This document shows positions 10,655-21,069 of a stretch of DNA of 64,000 nt, in pieces (position 1 is the stretch's first letter; the number at the start of each line of letters is the position of its first letter). This DNA is from Pseudoips prasinana (lineage: Eukaryota > Arthropoda > Insecta > Lepidoptera > Nolidae). The notes beneath the pieces were generated by a model. It was not told the DNA's origin. It ran no database searches and worked only from the letters and a program-made list of their open reading frames with translations. A program made the position numbers and the translations under genes. The stretch is from NCBI GenBank assembly GCA_951640165.1, contig OX621234.1:27966549-28030548 (forward strand). Direction: 5' to 3'.

Positions 10655-10707
10655 GTAGTCATAATATATATATAAATAATATGTATTTATATATATATTA
10701 TGACTAC
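10655..10707. repeat. Perfect 24-bp hairpin at the 5' edge of RTE-A
   Basis: GTAGTCATAATATATATATA extended to 10678 is perfectly complementary to 10684-10707, with a five-base loop (ATATG). It lies just where the GC-rich LINE leader stops. It could be a small fold-back formed at insertion or an unrelated AT-rich palindrome. Confidence 0.7.
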
Positions 10708-11225
10708 ATATAAACTCGCGGATATTTTCTGGGTAATGATGAGTACTTTTAACATTTATTCGATACTGTATATATGACTATACAAAAACAACAGCAAATG
10801 TATTTTATTTTATGAATTATATTCAGCAACTAGAAGTGACTAAAAGTTCATGTTTCTTAATTGGCTAAAAGTATAAACTTTTAGCCACTTCAGAAACATG
10901 ACTAATTTTGAATCACAATTTTTAGTATGGCCATATAAATCTAATTGTTGTTTTGAGTTAAACATTGCAGTCTCGGAGTTTACAAATTTCAGTAGCGCAA
11001 ACTTTGATAAATTAATAATTTTTGACTTTAAAATTTATTTAGAAACAAATGAGAATTGCGGTGATTGTGAGGAAATTAAATTACACCACAATATGTTCGG
11101 GTGTCCAAAACTTATAATTATTACTGCGAGGAATAATAATTAAGTATATACATATACTGGAACTAACAGATAACGTCATACCCACAAAGATGAAATTAGG
11201 CACAGAACTTCCCTTTTACTATGTA
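10708..11225. other. Intergenic with imperfect hairpin at 10849-10900
   Basis: CATGTTTCTTAATTGGCTAA (from 10849) pairs with 10877-10900 over 24 positions with four mismatches and a four-base loop. An 81-codon frame at 10898-11143 shows no recognisable domain and AT-driven codons; I do not call it a gene. Confidence 0.5.
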
Positions 11226-11480
11226 AACAAATAAATAAATATCCTGAGATAGCTTACATTTTACCTTTTGATCCCAAACTAGGTAGAGCCTGTATTGTCA
11301 ACCAGAGAACTGATTACCGAACTTAAAGATTTCTAAATACATATATATTGTAGATTAAACCCAGACACATTACAAATAATCGTACATAATTACACAAAGA
11401 TTAGTCCTGGGTGTGGATCGAAGTCTTAACCTCTGGCTTAGCAGTCACGGTCAACAAGCACTAGACCAAGGGGCCAGTCC
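11226..11480 (-). mobile_element. tRNA-derived SINE, family A
   Basis: On the minus strand: head GGCCCCTTGGTCTAGTGCTT (A-box-like) with a worn B box (GACTTCGATCC), CACCCAGGACTAATCTTTGT, a middle TGTGTCTGGGTTTAAT, then AGGCTCTACCTAGTTTGGGA and a tail AGGATATTTATTTATTT. This block order is shared by more than ten copies in the window, with the best B boxes at 20221, 23119, 32269 and 61837. Confidence 0.75.
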
Positions 11481-12428
11481 ACACAAGCAATAAAACCGGA
11501 ATACACAATTTAACTGTAGTATGGGGACTGGAATAAAGAATAAAACAATTTATGCTTTTAAAGACAAATAAATCAAATCAATTAATTTTGTGAACACATG
11601 TTATGAATACAGGTGATATTGATAATAAAATAAAGTACATCCATGTTCTGCCTGTTAGGCATACAAAATTAAATTATACAAATGAAAATACACTTCTACA
11701 CTGGACTCTTGTGATGCATGCACTTAACACAAAACTAATTATATTATCGATGAAATACAATAAATAATAATTTAACATGTCAATTCAAAATGAATGTCAA
11801 TTTGTATATCATACTTAAATATTTAAAAAGGAAATGTCATAATAATTACCTATAAATTGGAACAATTTAATATTTCCACTGGAAGATGGTTGAATATGCG
11901 TGGTGCCATTACAAAAACGCTACTGCTAAATTGAACTATATGATACACTGGGTAACATTTTTTTTATTGGGTTGTATGTATACGTTTAGTAGTAAATAAG
12001 TAGTTTGTCCGTTTGACGTCAGATCGGTGGGCACACTTTGATCTTTTGGAGGTGGCATGGGCTGTTTTGGTAGTAGATTACACATCTACTACATGTGGTG
12101 CCAACTGTTTTCAAATGTATGACGGGAATATGAGTTACGAGCGTTTTATTTCTGCTGCGAAATTCATGAAATACGTTCCGTCGGTATTTTCAACGAGTCG
12201 CCTTAATTAAGGTGAGAAACATAGAGTCAGCAAATATGCTTAGCTACTTTTTATTTAAAAACGATTAAACAAACAGATAATTGCGCACATTCACCTATTC
12301 CAGATGTCTTTAAAAAATACGTAATATCAAAATACGTAACTAATTTACTTATTCATTCCATACTACATGAGTTCCAAAAACGGAACCTGTGTAGTATCAC
12401 TCGAGTATCTGAGAGTATATATGACAAA
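11481..12428. other. Intergenic, nothing recognised
   Basis: AT-rich DNA. A 65-codon frame at 12013-12210 has no recognisable motif. GTAGATTACACATCTAC at about 12072 is a small palindrome. Confidence 0.5.
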
Positions 12429-12600
12429 CTAGCTGTGCCCCGCGGTTTTATCCGCGTTTATCCTTTATAAATTATAAGCCTATGTGTTAATCCAGGGTGT
12501 CAGCGAACTCCATACCAAATTTTATCAAAATCGCTATAGCCGAAGCCGTTTAGACGCGAAGAAGTAATAAACATACACACTCACGCACTCACAAAGTTTT
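12429..12600 (-). mobile_element. Lep1-like Helitron (Hel-1), 5'-end missing
   Basis: Plus strand begins CTAGCTGTGCCCCGCGG, the reverse complement of the Hel-1 3' end. CGCGG and CCGCG form the short stem of the terminal hairpin next to the CTAG end. The interior ends around CATACACACTCACGCACTCA without reaching the expected TC 5' end, so the copy is truncated. It has no coding capacity and depends on an autonomous Helitron's Rep-helicase. Confidence 0.7.
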
Positions 12601-12624
12601 CTGACTGAATTTCAAAGTTTACTG

Positions 12625-12850
12625 ACTTGTAGGTCTAGCAAATACCAGGTAACTCAGAGGTCGTAGCTTCAATCCCCACCCCACTTATTTGTGTGATGAG
12701 TACGATTATTTGGGTGTAATTCATCTATAATATGTATTTATTTAGAAGTATATAAGTATGTATATCAGTTTTGTGGTTGTAATAGTACAGGCTCTGCCTA
12801 GTTCAGATCAGTGTTACCTTTTAATTTTCTAACTTGGTAGCTGTAAGAAA
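12625..12850 (+). mobile_element. tRNA-derived SINE, family A, worn copy
   Basis: AGGTCGTAGCTTCAATCCCC (B-box region), CACTTATTTGTGTGATGAGT, TATATCAGTTTTGTGGTTGT and ACAGGCTCTGCCTAGTTC appear in the family order. The tail is lost. It follows the truncated Helitron directly. Confidence 0.65.
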
Positions 12851-13336
12851 ATACGTTACATATTTAATGTTAATTTGCTCTGAGTACATTAAATGAAAAC
12901 ACACCACTATAATACTCCCATATATGAACCTAGAACTGAATTTGTACAATGAAGAATTAAGTAGGTCACCAGCGAAATGATGTTATAAAATATAAACACT
13001 TCTAACGGTACATTTGAGTTACCCGGAGGTGAGCAGATTGCCTATTTCCTTTTACTTGGGGCTCTAAAGTTTAATTACAACAGTTAATAGGCTGTATCCA
13101 TAGCTTTCCAAAACAATGAACAAAAATATTGTTTTGTTTTGCTCTTTTTGCCATACGTTTTTAATGAAATCTTAATTGTAACAGATCCGTTTGAATGTAT
13201 TCGAGACTTTTAAAAAACTCTACCCTACGTAAATGTCTAGCAGCCCAACGTTTGAAAGCCGACAAAAACCTTGCCTTAGGGCATTAGGGCGATTAATTGC
13301 GGCCTACATAACATAACGCTTCTTCCACTCGTTGGT
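12851..13336. other. No gene or repeat recognised
   Basis: AT-rich intergenic sequence. Nothing identifiable on either strand. Confidence 0.5.
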
Positions 13337-13446
13337 TAACAAAGATACAATACAATACAAAACTCTTTATTATACACCAGAAAAAATAATAATTACAAAA
13401 ATGGTTATTATTATTATGTACAAAGGGCGATCTTATCGCTAATTGC
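13337..13446 (-). mobile_element. CR1/Jockey-type LINE 3' UTR fragment
   Basis: On the minus strand it reads TTAGCGATAAGATCGCCCTT, TGTACATAATAATAATAACC and ends GTATAATAAAGAGTTTTG. These match the end of the LINE at 5646-6795 (GCGATAAGACCGCC and CAATAAAGTGTAC). Only the terminal ~110 bases are present, a severe 5' truncation. Confidence 0.6.
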
Positions 13447-14284
13447 AATTTATTAAGCAATATAATTAATCTGCGTATCACAAGTATTCGCGTCACTTAG
13501 TTTAAGTGCTTGCTAGCTTACTTCATATTTGATGTATATCGTAACGTTAGTTAGGCAACGTAGTATGGCGTAGCAAACGTAGCAGAACATACGACTCCAA
13601 TTCTAAGTGACTCGCTTAGGGTTGATCCGAGACAATTCGAGTGTTACGAAGTTGCTTGGTAAAAAATTTACGAATATTTATTTTGGTTTTATAAATTACT
13701 TGAAATAATTTACAAACATATTATTACGTCTATGGTTAAAACTAACCTACCTACCTATATTTTAAATATGTTCATAATGAATCTTGATTTATACCGAATT
13801 CCGAGTGAATAAGAACGCCGCTTGAACGCGGGCGGATACATAGGGGAAAACACAACTTATCAAATTCTGAATATAAAGTGTGATTCCTAGGCAGAAGACA
13901 TGAAACGTGATTTCTACGTAAAGCGGTGACATTTATTAAAAGTTTTAATCCGTAATGTTTCATACTATTCTATTATACAGAACGCTGGAGGGAAGTGTTC
14001 TGTATAACAAAATACCTTTGACTGACCTGGGTACCTAGTTACTCTGAGTAGTCAGAATAGCGATTCAAAGACAATCTATTTTGAATATTTGTATTGGATG
14101 CACTTCCGAATCTACGTTACTTGTACTAAGTCGTAATAAAGTATCGCACGCATAAACAAATACCGCAGAATGCCATTTTAACTTTGCGAGAGATCTATAT
14201 TATTGAGAGCAGTTAATTCGTTTTGATAAACTATGTACATATGTATGTATCTATGCAGATATTTAGTTTGTTTTAAATGTGGAT
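13447..14284. other. No gene or repeat recognised
   Basis: AT-rich intergenic sequence. The short frames here show no motif. Confidence 0.5.
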
Positions 14285-14350
14285 TCATCATATCACTCGA
14301 AAGACTTTCACTGCTGGACAAAGGCCTCCCCTAAAGATTTCCACAAATCG
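14285..14350 (-). mobile_element. RTE-B LINE 3' tail fragment
   Basis: On the minus strand: GGAAATCTTTAGGGGAGGCC, TTTGTCCAGCAGTGAAAGTC, TTTCGAGTGATATGATGAAT. This is the last ~65 bases of the RTE-B family (compare 55840-55907), with the ATG-repeat tail just begun. Confidence 0.7.
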
Positions 14351-14404
14351 TCGTTTAAGTTCAAACACCGCGGATGTCAAAATACGCAACTTTTCAGGAG
14401 AGCT

Positions 14405-14645
14405 AAATAAATAAATAAAAATAAACAAATAAATATCTTGGGACAACTAACACTCATCATTCATCTGATCCCGAACTAAACAGAGCTTTTACTATCGCAA
14501 TCATACAGCTGATAAGTATTCCTATATATTTCTAAATACATACAAATTATATCTAAATTACACCCAGACACAGAAAAAATAATCGTGTTTATCACTCAAA
14601 GATTTGTCCCGGTTGGGAATCGAACCCACGACCCCTAGCCTAAAA
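14405..14645 (-). mobile_element. tRNA-derived SINE, family A
   Basis: The minus-strand order is GGGTTCGATTCCCAACCGGG (B box present), ACAAATCTTTGAGTGATAAA, TGTGTCTGGGTGTAATTTAG, AGCTCTGTTTAGTTCGGGAT and an AAGATATTTATTTG tail. The 5' A-box part is missing or degraded beyond 14645. Confidence 0.75.
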
Positions 14646-15179
14646 ACATATAAAATACAATTCTTATATTGAATAAATGACGAAATGTCGATCTTCCGCT
14701 ACTCGCTTCCAGTGATCCTCACGAGATTATTGGTTCATATTGCTAATGTTGTTTACTTTATAATACAAACATATATATAGTATGTTTACTTATAGTTAAC
14801 ATACTACATGTATGTAAAAATCTACAAGTGAATAAAATAAGTCCAAAGTTTATAAATATAAAATTTAATATTGTTATACTAACATAGTTATAAGTTTGAT
14901 TTACTAACAATATATGGAATATTTATTAATCCGAAATAAATGAATAATAATAATAATAAGTTATTGTCATCATTTAATATATTTAAAGAAAGTTACACCT
15001 AGTAAACTTACACCGCAATACACACACATAATAGAGACCCCTTTTGGACCTGGAGATTTCCGTATGTTATATATAGTTATGTAATGTGTAATACCATTAC
15101 CGCATTTGTCACGAGGAGTGCTAAGTGGAATTGGAGCTTATAATGCCGCTAAATTCCTGAAATTTCATCCTTATCACCT
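14646..15179. other. No gene or repeat recognised
   Basis: AT-rich intergenic sequence with a short (AAT)n tract at about 14944-14960. Confidence 0.5.
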
Positions 15180-15426
15180 GGATGAATGGTAATTTACCAC
15201 CGTAGCTTCATAACAAAGTTTTAACCGCGCCCGCCACTCTGTGGAATAAATTAACTTCAGAACTATTTCAGATCCGGTATGCCATGGTAACCTACAAGAA
15301 GTGAGCCTATTCCTATCTTAATGGCCGCAACGCACTTGCGGCTCCTTTGGTGGTGCGAGTGACCATGGGCAGCGGTGATCACTTACCATCAGGTGAACAA
15401 ATTGTTCGTTTGCCTTGACATCATAA
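15180..15426 (+). pseudogene. LINE ORF2 C-terminal relic with 3' end
   Basis: Broken frames read SVE/WNKLTSELFQ, then IRYAMVTYKK and NGRNALAAPLVV, followed by the DNA signature AATGGCCGCAACGCACTTGC, GTGACCATGGGCAGCGGTGA and CACTTACCATCAGGTGAACA. This block is a common lepidopteran LINE 3' end (CR1/Jockey group by its WNKLP-type ending). Stops show it is dead. Confidence 0.65.
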
Positions 15427-16258
15427 AATCATCTATAGATTAACTTGTGCTTAATCTTCTCTCTTAATCGTGTGGTTATTTCTATATTTCTATGAGATCT
15501 CAGGGTTTTTGAAGTACTTCATGTTCTTAACTGCTTCTATCGGACAGCTGGGTGCCGTAAGGGTCTCCCCTTTATTTGTTGACACTCAGCCGTACAAAGC
15601 CATTAGCTACCTCCTTAAGAATACGCACGGTCAAGCTGTGGAATGCCTCCCTTACCACGTTTCCTGCGACATATTTATAATATAAGCACATGTGGCCCAC
15701 GAAATAAATACAAAAATGTATGAGCTTTGAAATTTGATTGCAACTAAAATTTCCCAATATGACTCGCGGAAATTACGAAATTACAACAAAATGCCGATGT
15801 TCCCTGATGCATGAAGTATAGCAAAGCTCGTGTGATGTAGCGTTTAAAATCACGCGTCCAACTGGGTTTGTCTTACAGATACTTTGGTTTACGTAAAATA
15901 AAGATAACAAACAGCAAGTTACGTAATTATAATAGACGTCTGATTGGCATATTCATAAGGTTACCCTAATTAAATTAGGGAGTTACATAAATATCATCTA
16001 ATTTCTTACTACCACGCCTTGGCCCACAAAAAGTGTTCGCCCATCTAAAAGCTATTTTTATATTCTTTGGAAAAGGTCTTTATTTTTTTAGTCAATGATG
16101 TATAACAGTGGGTCCCGAATCAAATCGAAAGAAAAACAAAAAAAAAAACATGTTTTTTTACATGTTACTTTTATGAATTATGATACCATATGCTAACATA
16201 TTTTTACTAAGAAGTTATTTTGGCATTGCAAAAAGAATCTTTAATTATAGGAGGAGGA
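15427..16258. other. No gene or repeat recognised
   Basis: AT-rich intergenic sequence. Frames at 15470-15685 and 15572-15757 overlap antisense and neither has a motif. Confidence 0.5.
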
Positions 16259-16612
16259 GGAGGAGTTGACGTTCAAACGCAAAATTTAGATACTTTATGA
16301 TGAGTAGTATCCGAATCACCCCCATGTGTGTTCTACGATTTTGCGTAGTTCACCTAATCAGTTCATCAATTTTCGAACATTTTCTCGTTCTGTTGAACAA
16401 TTCTGGTTAAGTTTTTTTGTGTTACTAATTATCATAGTTTAACCTAACACCCTTAAAAGTATGGTTTATCTAATCATTGCAAAACTGACTTAGAATTTAT
16501 CAGAAAGTAAAAATTACGGTTTGAGCTCAGGATCGATCGAATATACATGGGGGTGATCGGATACTCCTCGTCATAAAGTATCTAAATTTTGGGTTTGAAC
16601 GTCAACTCCTCG
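16259..16612. mobile_element. MITE-like element with ~72-bp terminal inverted repeats
   Basis: The left arm from about 16259 (GAGGAGTTGACGTTCAAACG, continuing through TTTAGATACTTTATGATGAG to ATCACCCCCATG) is inverted at about 16541-16612. There are roughly five mismatches and one indel. The ~210-bp middle is AT-rich with no reading frame. A short GGA repeat abuts the left end (16250-16262). No clear target-site duplication is visible, so the superfamily is unknown. Confidence 0.7.
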
Positions 16613-17254
16613 GCCACCATGTATGTATGTACATGAGCAGTATATAGCATCATTCTACCACAAGTTCTATAAAAATATGACTCTAATGGCACTTACTTCA
16701 TTAGGACTAAAACCACCAAATCATCTTCTACTAAGTATATAACACCGCGTTATAAGTAATCTTGGGGATTACCGTACGGTTCAGTCGCGTGAATAATTAA
16801 TTATTAGTATCTCTTGAAGTACCTCATCCATTAATCTCAACTAACGCTTAATTTCATGTAATGTAAGATACTCTTTAGGATGAAAAAGAGGCTGAAGATA
16901 CGTTTTTATTTTTTTTACTATGCCTTAGATCTATTATTTTTACATTAAAATGATCCACTCCCATATTACGTACCTTGTGATAGCCCAAGGCATATTGGTT
17001 CCTGTTAATATTCATGAAGCAACTATTGCACAAGTTCTACTGCCATTAGGGAAAATAAGTATTAAAACTATTTCTGTTAAAATTCGTAAGGAAATTACAT
17101 TGTAGTTATGTCAAGGTATTTGCTTGTTTGGACGGTTCGGTTCTAACTTGACGCTTGTATATGACGATTTAACTAAATTGACATATTGAGAATTGCCCCC
17201 ATTTCATAACAAACTCAATAGAAAGTAATGCAATAATATACTAACAAATTTGTT
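16613..17254. other. No gene or repeat recognised
   Basis: AT-rich intergenic sequence. Nothing identifiable. Confidence 0.5.
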
Positions 17255-17600
17255 CTTCTTTGACCTTCAAGGTCACCCAAAGGGCAATAGAGAGGGCTAG
17301 AAGGCGCTCGAAGTTTCCCTGCAAGATCTAATCCGGAATGTCGAAATATTCAGGCGAACTAAAGTAACCAACATAGCCCGAAAAAATGCAAAGCAAAAGT
17401 GGCAGTGGGCGGGACACATAGCGTGTAGAAACGAGGGTCGTTGGGGCAGAAAAGTTCTCAAGTGTCGACCACATACCGGAGGAAGCAGCGTGAGCAAGCC
17501 TCCTACAAGATATTTCTATGATCTTGTGAGGAAAAATCAAAACCGGAAATTATAGAGGGAACTCTTTGCCCAACAGTGTTCGTCTTTCGGCTGATATAAT
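17255..17600 (+). pseudogene. RTE-B LINE, C-terminal relic
   Basis: DNA closely follows the RTE-B copy at 55540-55905: AAGGTCACCCAAAGGGCAAT, GTGGCAGTGGGCGGGACACA, GGGGCAGAAAAGTTCTCAAG, then TTCGTCTTTCGGCTGATATA. The protein sense (VTQRAIERA, KWQWAGHIA, GGRPPTRW-type ending) is broken by frameshifts and by a deletion in the final WKSLGEAF block. The region is only the last ~110 codons. Confidence 0.75.
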
Positions 17601-17619
17601 GATTTTTCTTTATCTTTAT

Positions 17620-17830
17620 AGTGTAAGTAGTGAAGGGTTACCTTGTATCAGAGTTGTTCAAGCCCATAGTAGACCGGGACCGACAACTTAACGTCATCTA
17701 AGAAGCAGGGAAACGCTTAGAAGTTAAACCTTTTTACACGGTCACCAATTAAAAAACTGACCGCGCGCCTAGGTGCTTTACCTTGCCAATCACTTACAGA
17801 CTGTTGAGTGCAACTGACTGTGAACGCCTA
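17620..17830 (-). mobile_element. SINE family C (5S-like head)
   Basis: On the minus strand: GCACCTAGGCGCGCGGTCAG, TGGTGACCGTG, AGCGTTTCCCTGCTTCTTAG, ACGTTAAGTTGTCGGTCCCG, and the tail ATGGGCTTGAACAACTCTGA. Same order as the copy at 5090-5345, and it directly follows the RTE-B relic. Confidence 0.6.
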
Positions 17831-18367
17831 GTACTTATTTGAAAATGAAAAATAATTAAAACGGTACCTACAAAAAAGCATCGATGGTAAAATTTTATGA
17901 GATGATGTTGATCTCTTTAGCTTATTGAAAAGTTTTATTACGTATGTAAAGATATTTACCTAGTCATTATAGTATCATTACTTTAAACGGTTATGGTGCC
18001 GGCGCACAACTCACACAACAATGTGCATGCATTGTTGTGTGAGTAGTACACCAAAACATATTACATTTAAAAAAAATCTTGTCTTATCACTTGAACGTCA
18101 ATTCTACTCTTTAAGGTGATAATTATGTTGTTTATATTAAAGTCACCCAGCGTGATTATTGCATACGTAGGAATATCTATATTCATTAAAAAAAATAATT
18201 AGAACATATTTCGAAATAAAACTAAATTATTTTCACTCTTTAAACGTAGACAGTTCGCCAATTTCCTAACTTATTAAAAATAATTTCTCGTAAATTACAA
18301 AAAGTTGTGGATTAAGAGGGTTGTTCGTATTTAGACGTTACTTTTACTGTATATATATCTATCTATA
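17831..18367. other. Intergenic with a perfect 15-bp hairpin at 18009-18044
   Basis: ACTCACACAACAATG at 18009-18023 is perfectly inverted at 18030-18044 with a six-base loop (TGCATG). Otherwise AT-rich and featureless. Confidence 0.55.
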
Positions 18368-18636
18368 TCTATATATAAAAAAATCAATTCCACTTTTCGT
18401 TGTAATGTTATAACACAACAACGCTTTTACCGGTTTGGCTAATTTTGGTCTTGAATTATTCGAGGAAGTCCAGTGAAGGTTTGTACGTAAAGAAAATTAA
18501 AAAAAAGTCTTGAAATAGTGTAAAATCAACATCTTTTAGCAATTTAAAATATTTTTTTGTTTGAATAAATGAACTTAATAATCATTTTATTTATTACTAT
18601 GCCTTATACGTAGCGAAGCACGTACCGGGCCGCTAG
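18368..18636 (+). mobile_element. Helitron-like element, family Hel-2
   Basis: Begins TCTATATATAAAAAAATCAA and ends ACGTACCGGGCCGCTAG. A second copy at 22139-22410 is nearly identical throughout (TTGTAATGTTATAACACAAC, TTTGGCTAATTTTGGTCTTG, TGCCTTATACGTAGCGAAGC). TC start, CTAG end and absence of terminal inverted repeats suit a non-autonomous Helitron. The exact start is blurred by TATC repeats. Confidence 0.7.
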
Positions 18637-18774
18637 TTTTCTATAATAAAACATGATAGCATTGCTAGCGAAGTTATTCGCGTAAACTCGGCACATGATA
18701 GACTGATTTTGTTTACGTGAAATGATTAATAGTTGTCCAATTCAGCAGATTCCAAATAGAATGTTACTTTTTTA

Positions 18775-20143
18775 TATACTGTAGACACGGGTCTCATCGC
18801 GATAAATATTTAGGTAAATCATTACCTTGTTTACCCGACGTTTCGGCATGGATTGCACCAGCCGTGGTCACGGGTCGACTGGTGTGGCTCGGCAGCGTCG
18901 TCTCCGTGAAGCTCGGGTATCGGTATCTACCCTCGCATGGTCTTGATATTTTTTATTTTCCTTTACGAAACTGTCGGTACACACGACACTAATGACTACG
19001 CACTACGTTGGTTACGCGACGATGGCACTTCGTTATTACAGGATTCCAAGATGGTGAGAGGCGGTATCCGTCTTCCCGGTTGAAATTGATATGTTTCTTT
19101 ATTTCAACCGCTTCACGTACTATTCTGGAGTAATAGTGACGATCGGTGGAGAGGACCTGTGGCTTGTGTAAATTTGTAATCCAGTGTTGGGATCCTGTGT
19201 CGACTACGTGCTCAGCTATTGCTGATTTATTAACCTGTCGGTTCCTGACAGCTGCGATATGTTCTTTAGCCCTTTCAGCAATGGATCTTTTAGTTTGGCC
19301 GATATAAAACATACCGCAGTTGCACTCAAACCTGTAGACGCCCGGTGTTTGAAGAGGAATAACATCCTTCGGTGTACGCAGCTGGTTGGAGACTTTGGAG
19401 ATCGGACTATATACAGTCTTGATGGAGTATTTCTTTAGTACTGATCCAACTTTATCCGTTACTCCTTTCACGTAAGGTAAAAACGCTGGTGCTCTGCTTA
19501 CTTCCGGCTGCTTCTCCCTCCTCTTCGTCCGTTTAATGCCCCCCCTGTAGCCGTTTTGCCTAAGTACCTCCTGAACGTGTGTGAGCTCACTTTCTAAACA
19601 TTCAGGGTCGCATATGTCATACGCTCTGTTTGTTAACGAGGCAACTACGGATAACAGGTGTCGCGGATGGTGATGAGAGTGGGCGTGTAGATATCTGTCT
19701 GTGTGTGTGGGCTTTCTGTATACCGTGTGTGTAAGGGAACCATTTTCTCTCACCCTCAATTTCACATCGAGGAAAGGCAACGATCTCTCTACCTCCATTT
19801 CATAAGTGAACCTGATGTTGGGGTGCGCGGAGTTCAAGATAGTGGTCAATTGTTCTACTTCCGATGTGCTACCTTTCATGATACAGAAGATATCGTCGAC
19901 GTATCGTTTCCATACCTTCACGTGGACCAAATGTTGTGCAATAATATTTTCAAAATGTTCCATCCAGATATTGGCCATTACCGGCGCCACAGGGCTGCCC
20001 ATAGCCACTCCGTCAATCTGGAGGTAATATTGTCCTTGGTATAAAAAGTAGTTACATTCTAGGCAGTTCTTCAGTAGAACTATGTACTCACTTGGTATGT
20101 TATTAGCTGCCAGTTTCCTGCCGATGACCTCAAGGATGGAATG
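18775..20143 (-). mobile_element. Penelope-like element, 5'-truncated
   Basis: A minus-strand ORF for RT plus GIY-YIG endonuclease (open from about 20140 to 18989) is followed by a terminal region. That region holds GTGACCACGGCTGGTGCAAT and CATGCCGAAACGTCGGG, sequence typical of Penelope ends. The element stops at about 20143, where an in-frame TAA and then a SINE begin, so the N-terminal RT part is missing. The single ORF has no internal stop across about 380 codons, suggesting recent insertion. Confidence 0.8.
18989..20008 (-). CDS. Penelope RT palm plus GIY-YIG endonuclease (partial)
   Basis: This is a 339-residue frame; the first codon is GTG and homologous residues continue upstream to about 20139 ([32 protein letters not shown]). 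Blocks: [18 protein letters not shown] (3-20), catalytic YVDD (36-39), [10 protein letters not shown] (76-85), [13 protein letters not shown] (97-109). A lysine/arginine linker (about 155-170) follows. The GIY-YIG nuclease is at about 223-300: [20 protein letters not shown] with Tyr225 and Tyr235, then ERAKEH with catalytic Arg246. Penelope RTs are telomerase-related and use this nuclease to prime insertion. The RT fingers are missing, so this copy cannot be autonomous. Confidence 0.8.
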   Translation of the reverse strand: MAMGSPVAPVMANIWMEHFENIIAQHLVHVKVWKRYVDDIFCIMKGSTSEVEQLTTILNSAHPNIRFTYEMEVERSLPFLDVKLRVRENGSLTHTVYRKPTHTDRYLHAHSHHHPRHLLSVVASLTNRAYDICDPECLESELTHVQEVLRQNGYRGGIKRTKRREKQPEVSRAPAFLPYVKGVTDKVGSVLKKYSIKTVYSPISKVSNQLRTPKDVIPLQTPGVYRFECNCGMFYIGQTKRSIAERAKEHIAAVRNRQVNKSAIAEHVVDTGSQHWITNLHKPQVLSTDRHYYSRIVREAVEIKKHINFNREDGYRLSPSWNPVITKCHRRVTNVVRSH

Positions 20144-20170
20144 TTACTTATTATTGAGCGAGCGAGGGCG

Positions 20171-20420
20171 AGCCTGTTTGCGTGATTGGCAAATGCTTGC
20201 TTTTCACGACGGAGGTCGTGGGTTCGATTCCGACCCAGGACATATATTTGTGTACATGAACATGTCTGTTTGTCCTGTGTCTGGGTGTTATTATCTGTAT
20301 AAGTATGTATTTACAAAAGAAAAGTAGTATATCAGTTATCTGGTTTCCATAGTACAAGCTCTGCTTAGTTTGGGATCAGATGACGGTTGTGAATAATGTC
20401 CCAGGATATTATTATTATTG
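20171..20420 (+). mobile_element. tRNA-derived SINE, family A, good copy
   Basis: Order: GCCTGTTTGCGTGATTGGCA (A-box region), a perfect B box GGTTCGATTCC at 20221-20231, CACCCAGGACA-type junction, CATGAACATGTCTGTTTGTC, AGTATATCAGTTATCTGGTT, AGCTCTGCTTAGTTTGGGAT and tail CCAGGATATTATTATTATT. One of the best-preserved copies. It sits directly against the truncated 5' end of the Penelope element. Confidence 0.85.
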
Positions 20421-21069
20421 GCAATAAAGGCCTTACAATTTTACGGTAGGAACTTCATATGATGATTCGATGATATGATATTGTTCGCTTGCAATTATGC
20501 TAAATGGCCTTTCAGTTAAATTGCAAGTGAAATATGTAATTGATTATATGCAATTCCAAATTAAACTATTTATTTTAAACTTGAACATTTTTTTATACTT
20601 ATATAGGCTTCTTATAGTTCCCATATCAAGATGTTAGTGATCCAGAAATACTGACAACTGTAAAGTCAGCATTTTATAGATTTTAAATCCAATTTTCACA
20701 TCGCTATTGGTTTCAAATTAAGCTCGTAAATTGGCCATCTTGTAGAGAAGATGTACTCTACAAGATAATAACTAATTGCTCGATAAAGCGGTGGGAGCTC
20801 CCTAGGATAATTAGAGGTTATGTTAGAAAAATGGAACAGTACCAGTATTACACAGCCTACTGCTTAGTGGACCTTTTACGGATAGCAATTCCATTGGCTT
20901 AGGGGCGACGTAAGTGAGATTGCAGGAAGTGGAAACTTTCTGCACTAGAAGCAGGGTGTTATGTATTTCATTCCTTTGTGTATATTAACTGTAAGTTAAT
21001 TTAATTAATTCGGCTCTTAGCTACGAACACGGCCCACTAAAATCAGTTAATGGATTTAAAGTAACAGCT
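20421..21069. other. No gene or repeat recognised
   Basis: AT-rich intergenic sequence. Nothing identifiable. Confidence 0.5.

Larger units (their letters stand above)
6985..10655 (-). mobile_element. Near full-length RTE-type LINE (RTE-A), rearranged
   Basis: This minus-strand element has a GC-richer 5' leader (about 10260-10655), one long ORF with apurinic-type endonuclease then reverse transcriptase, and almost no 3' UTR. Only about 10 bases separate the TGA at 7004-7006 from a (TATG)n tail at about 6984-6997. A short 3' UTR and microsatellite tail are typical of RTE elements. Three lesions break the ORF: a TGA at 9048-9050, a fold-back rearrangement at 8539-8805, and a frameshift at an eight-base A run (T8 on the plus strand, 8337-8344). 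Outside these lesions the frame is clean, so the insertion is fairly young. I could not identify target-site duplications. Confidence 0.8.
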
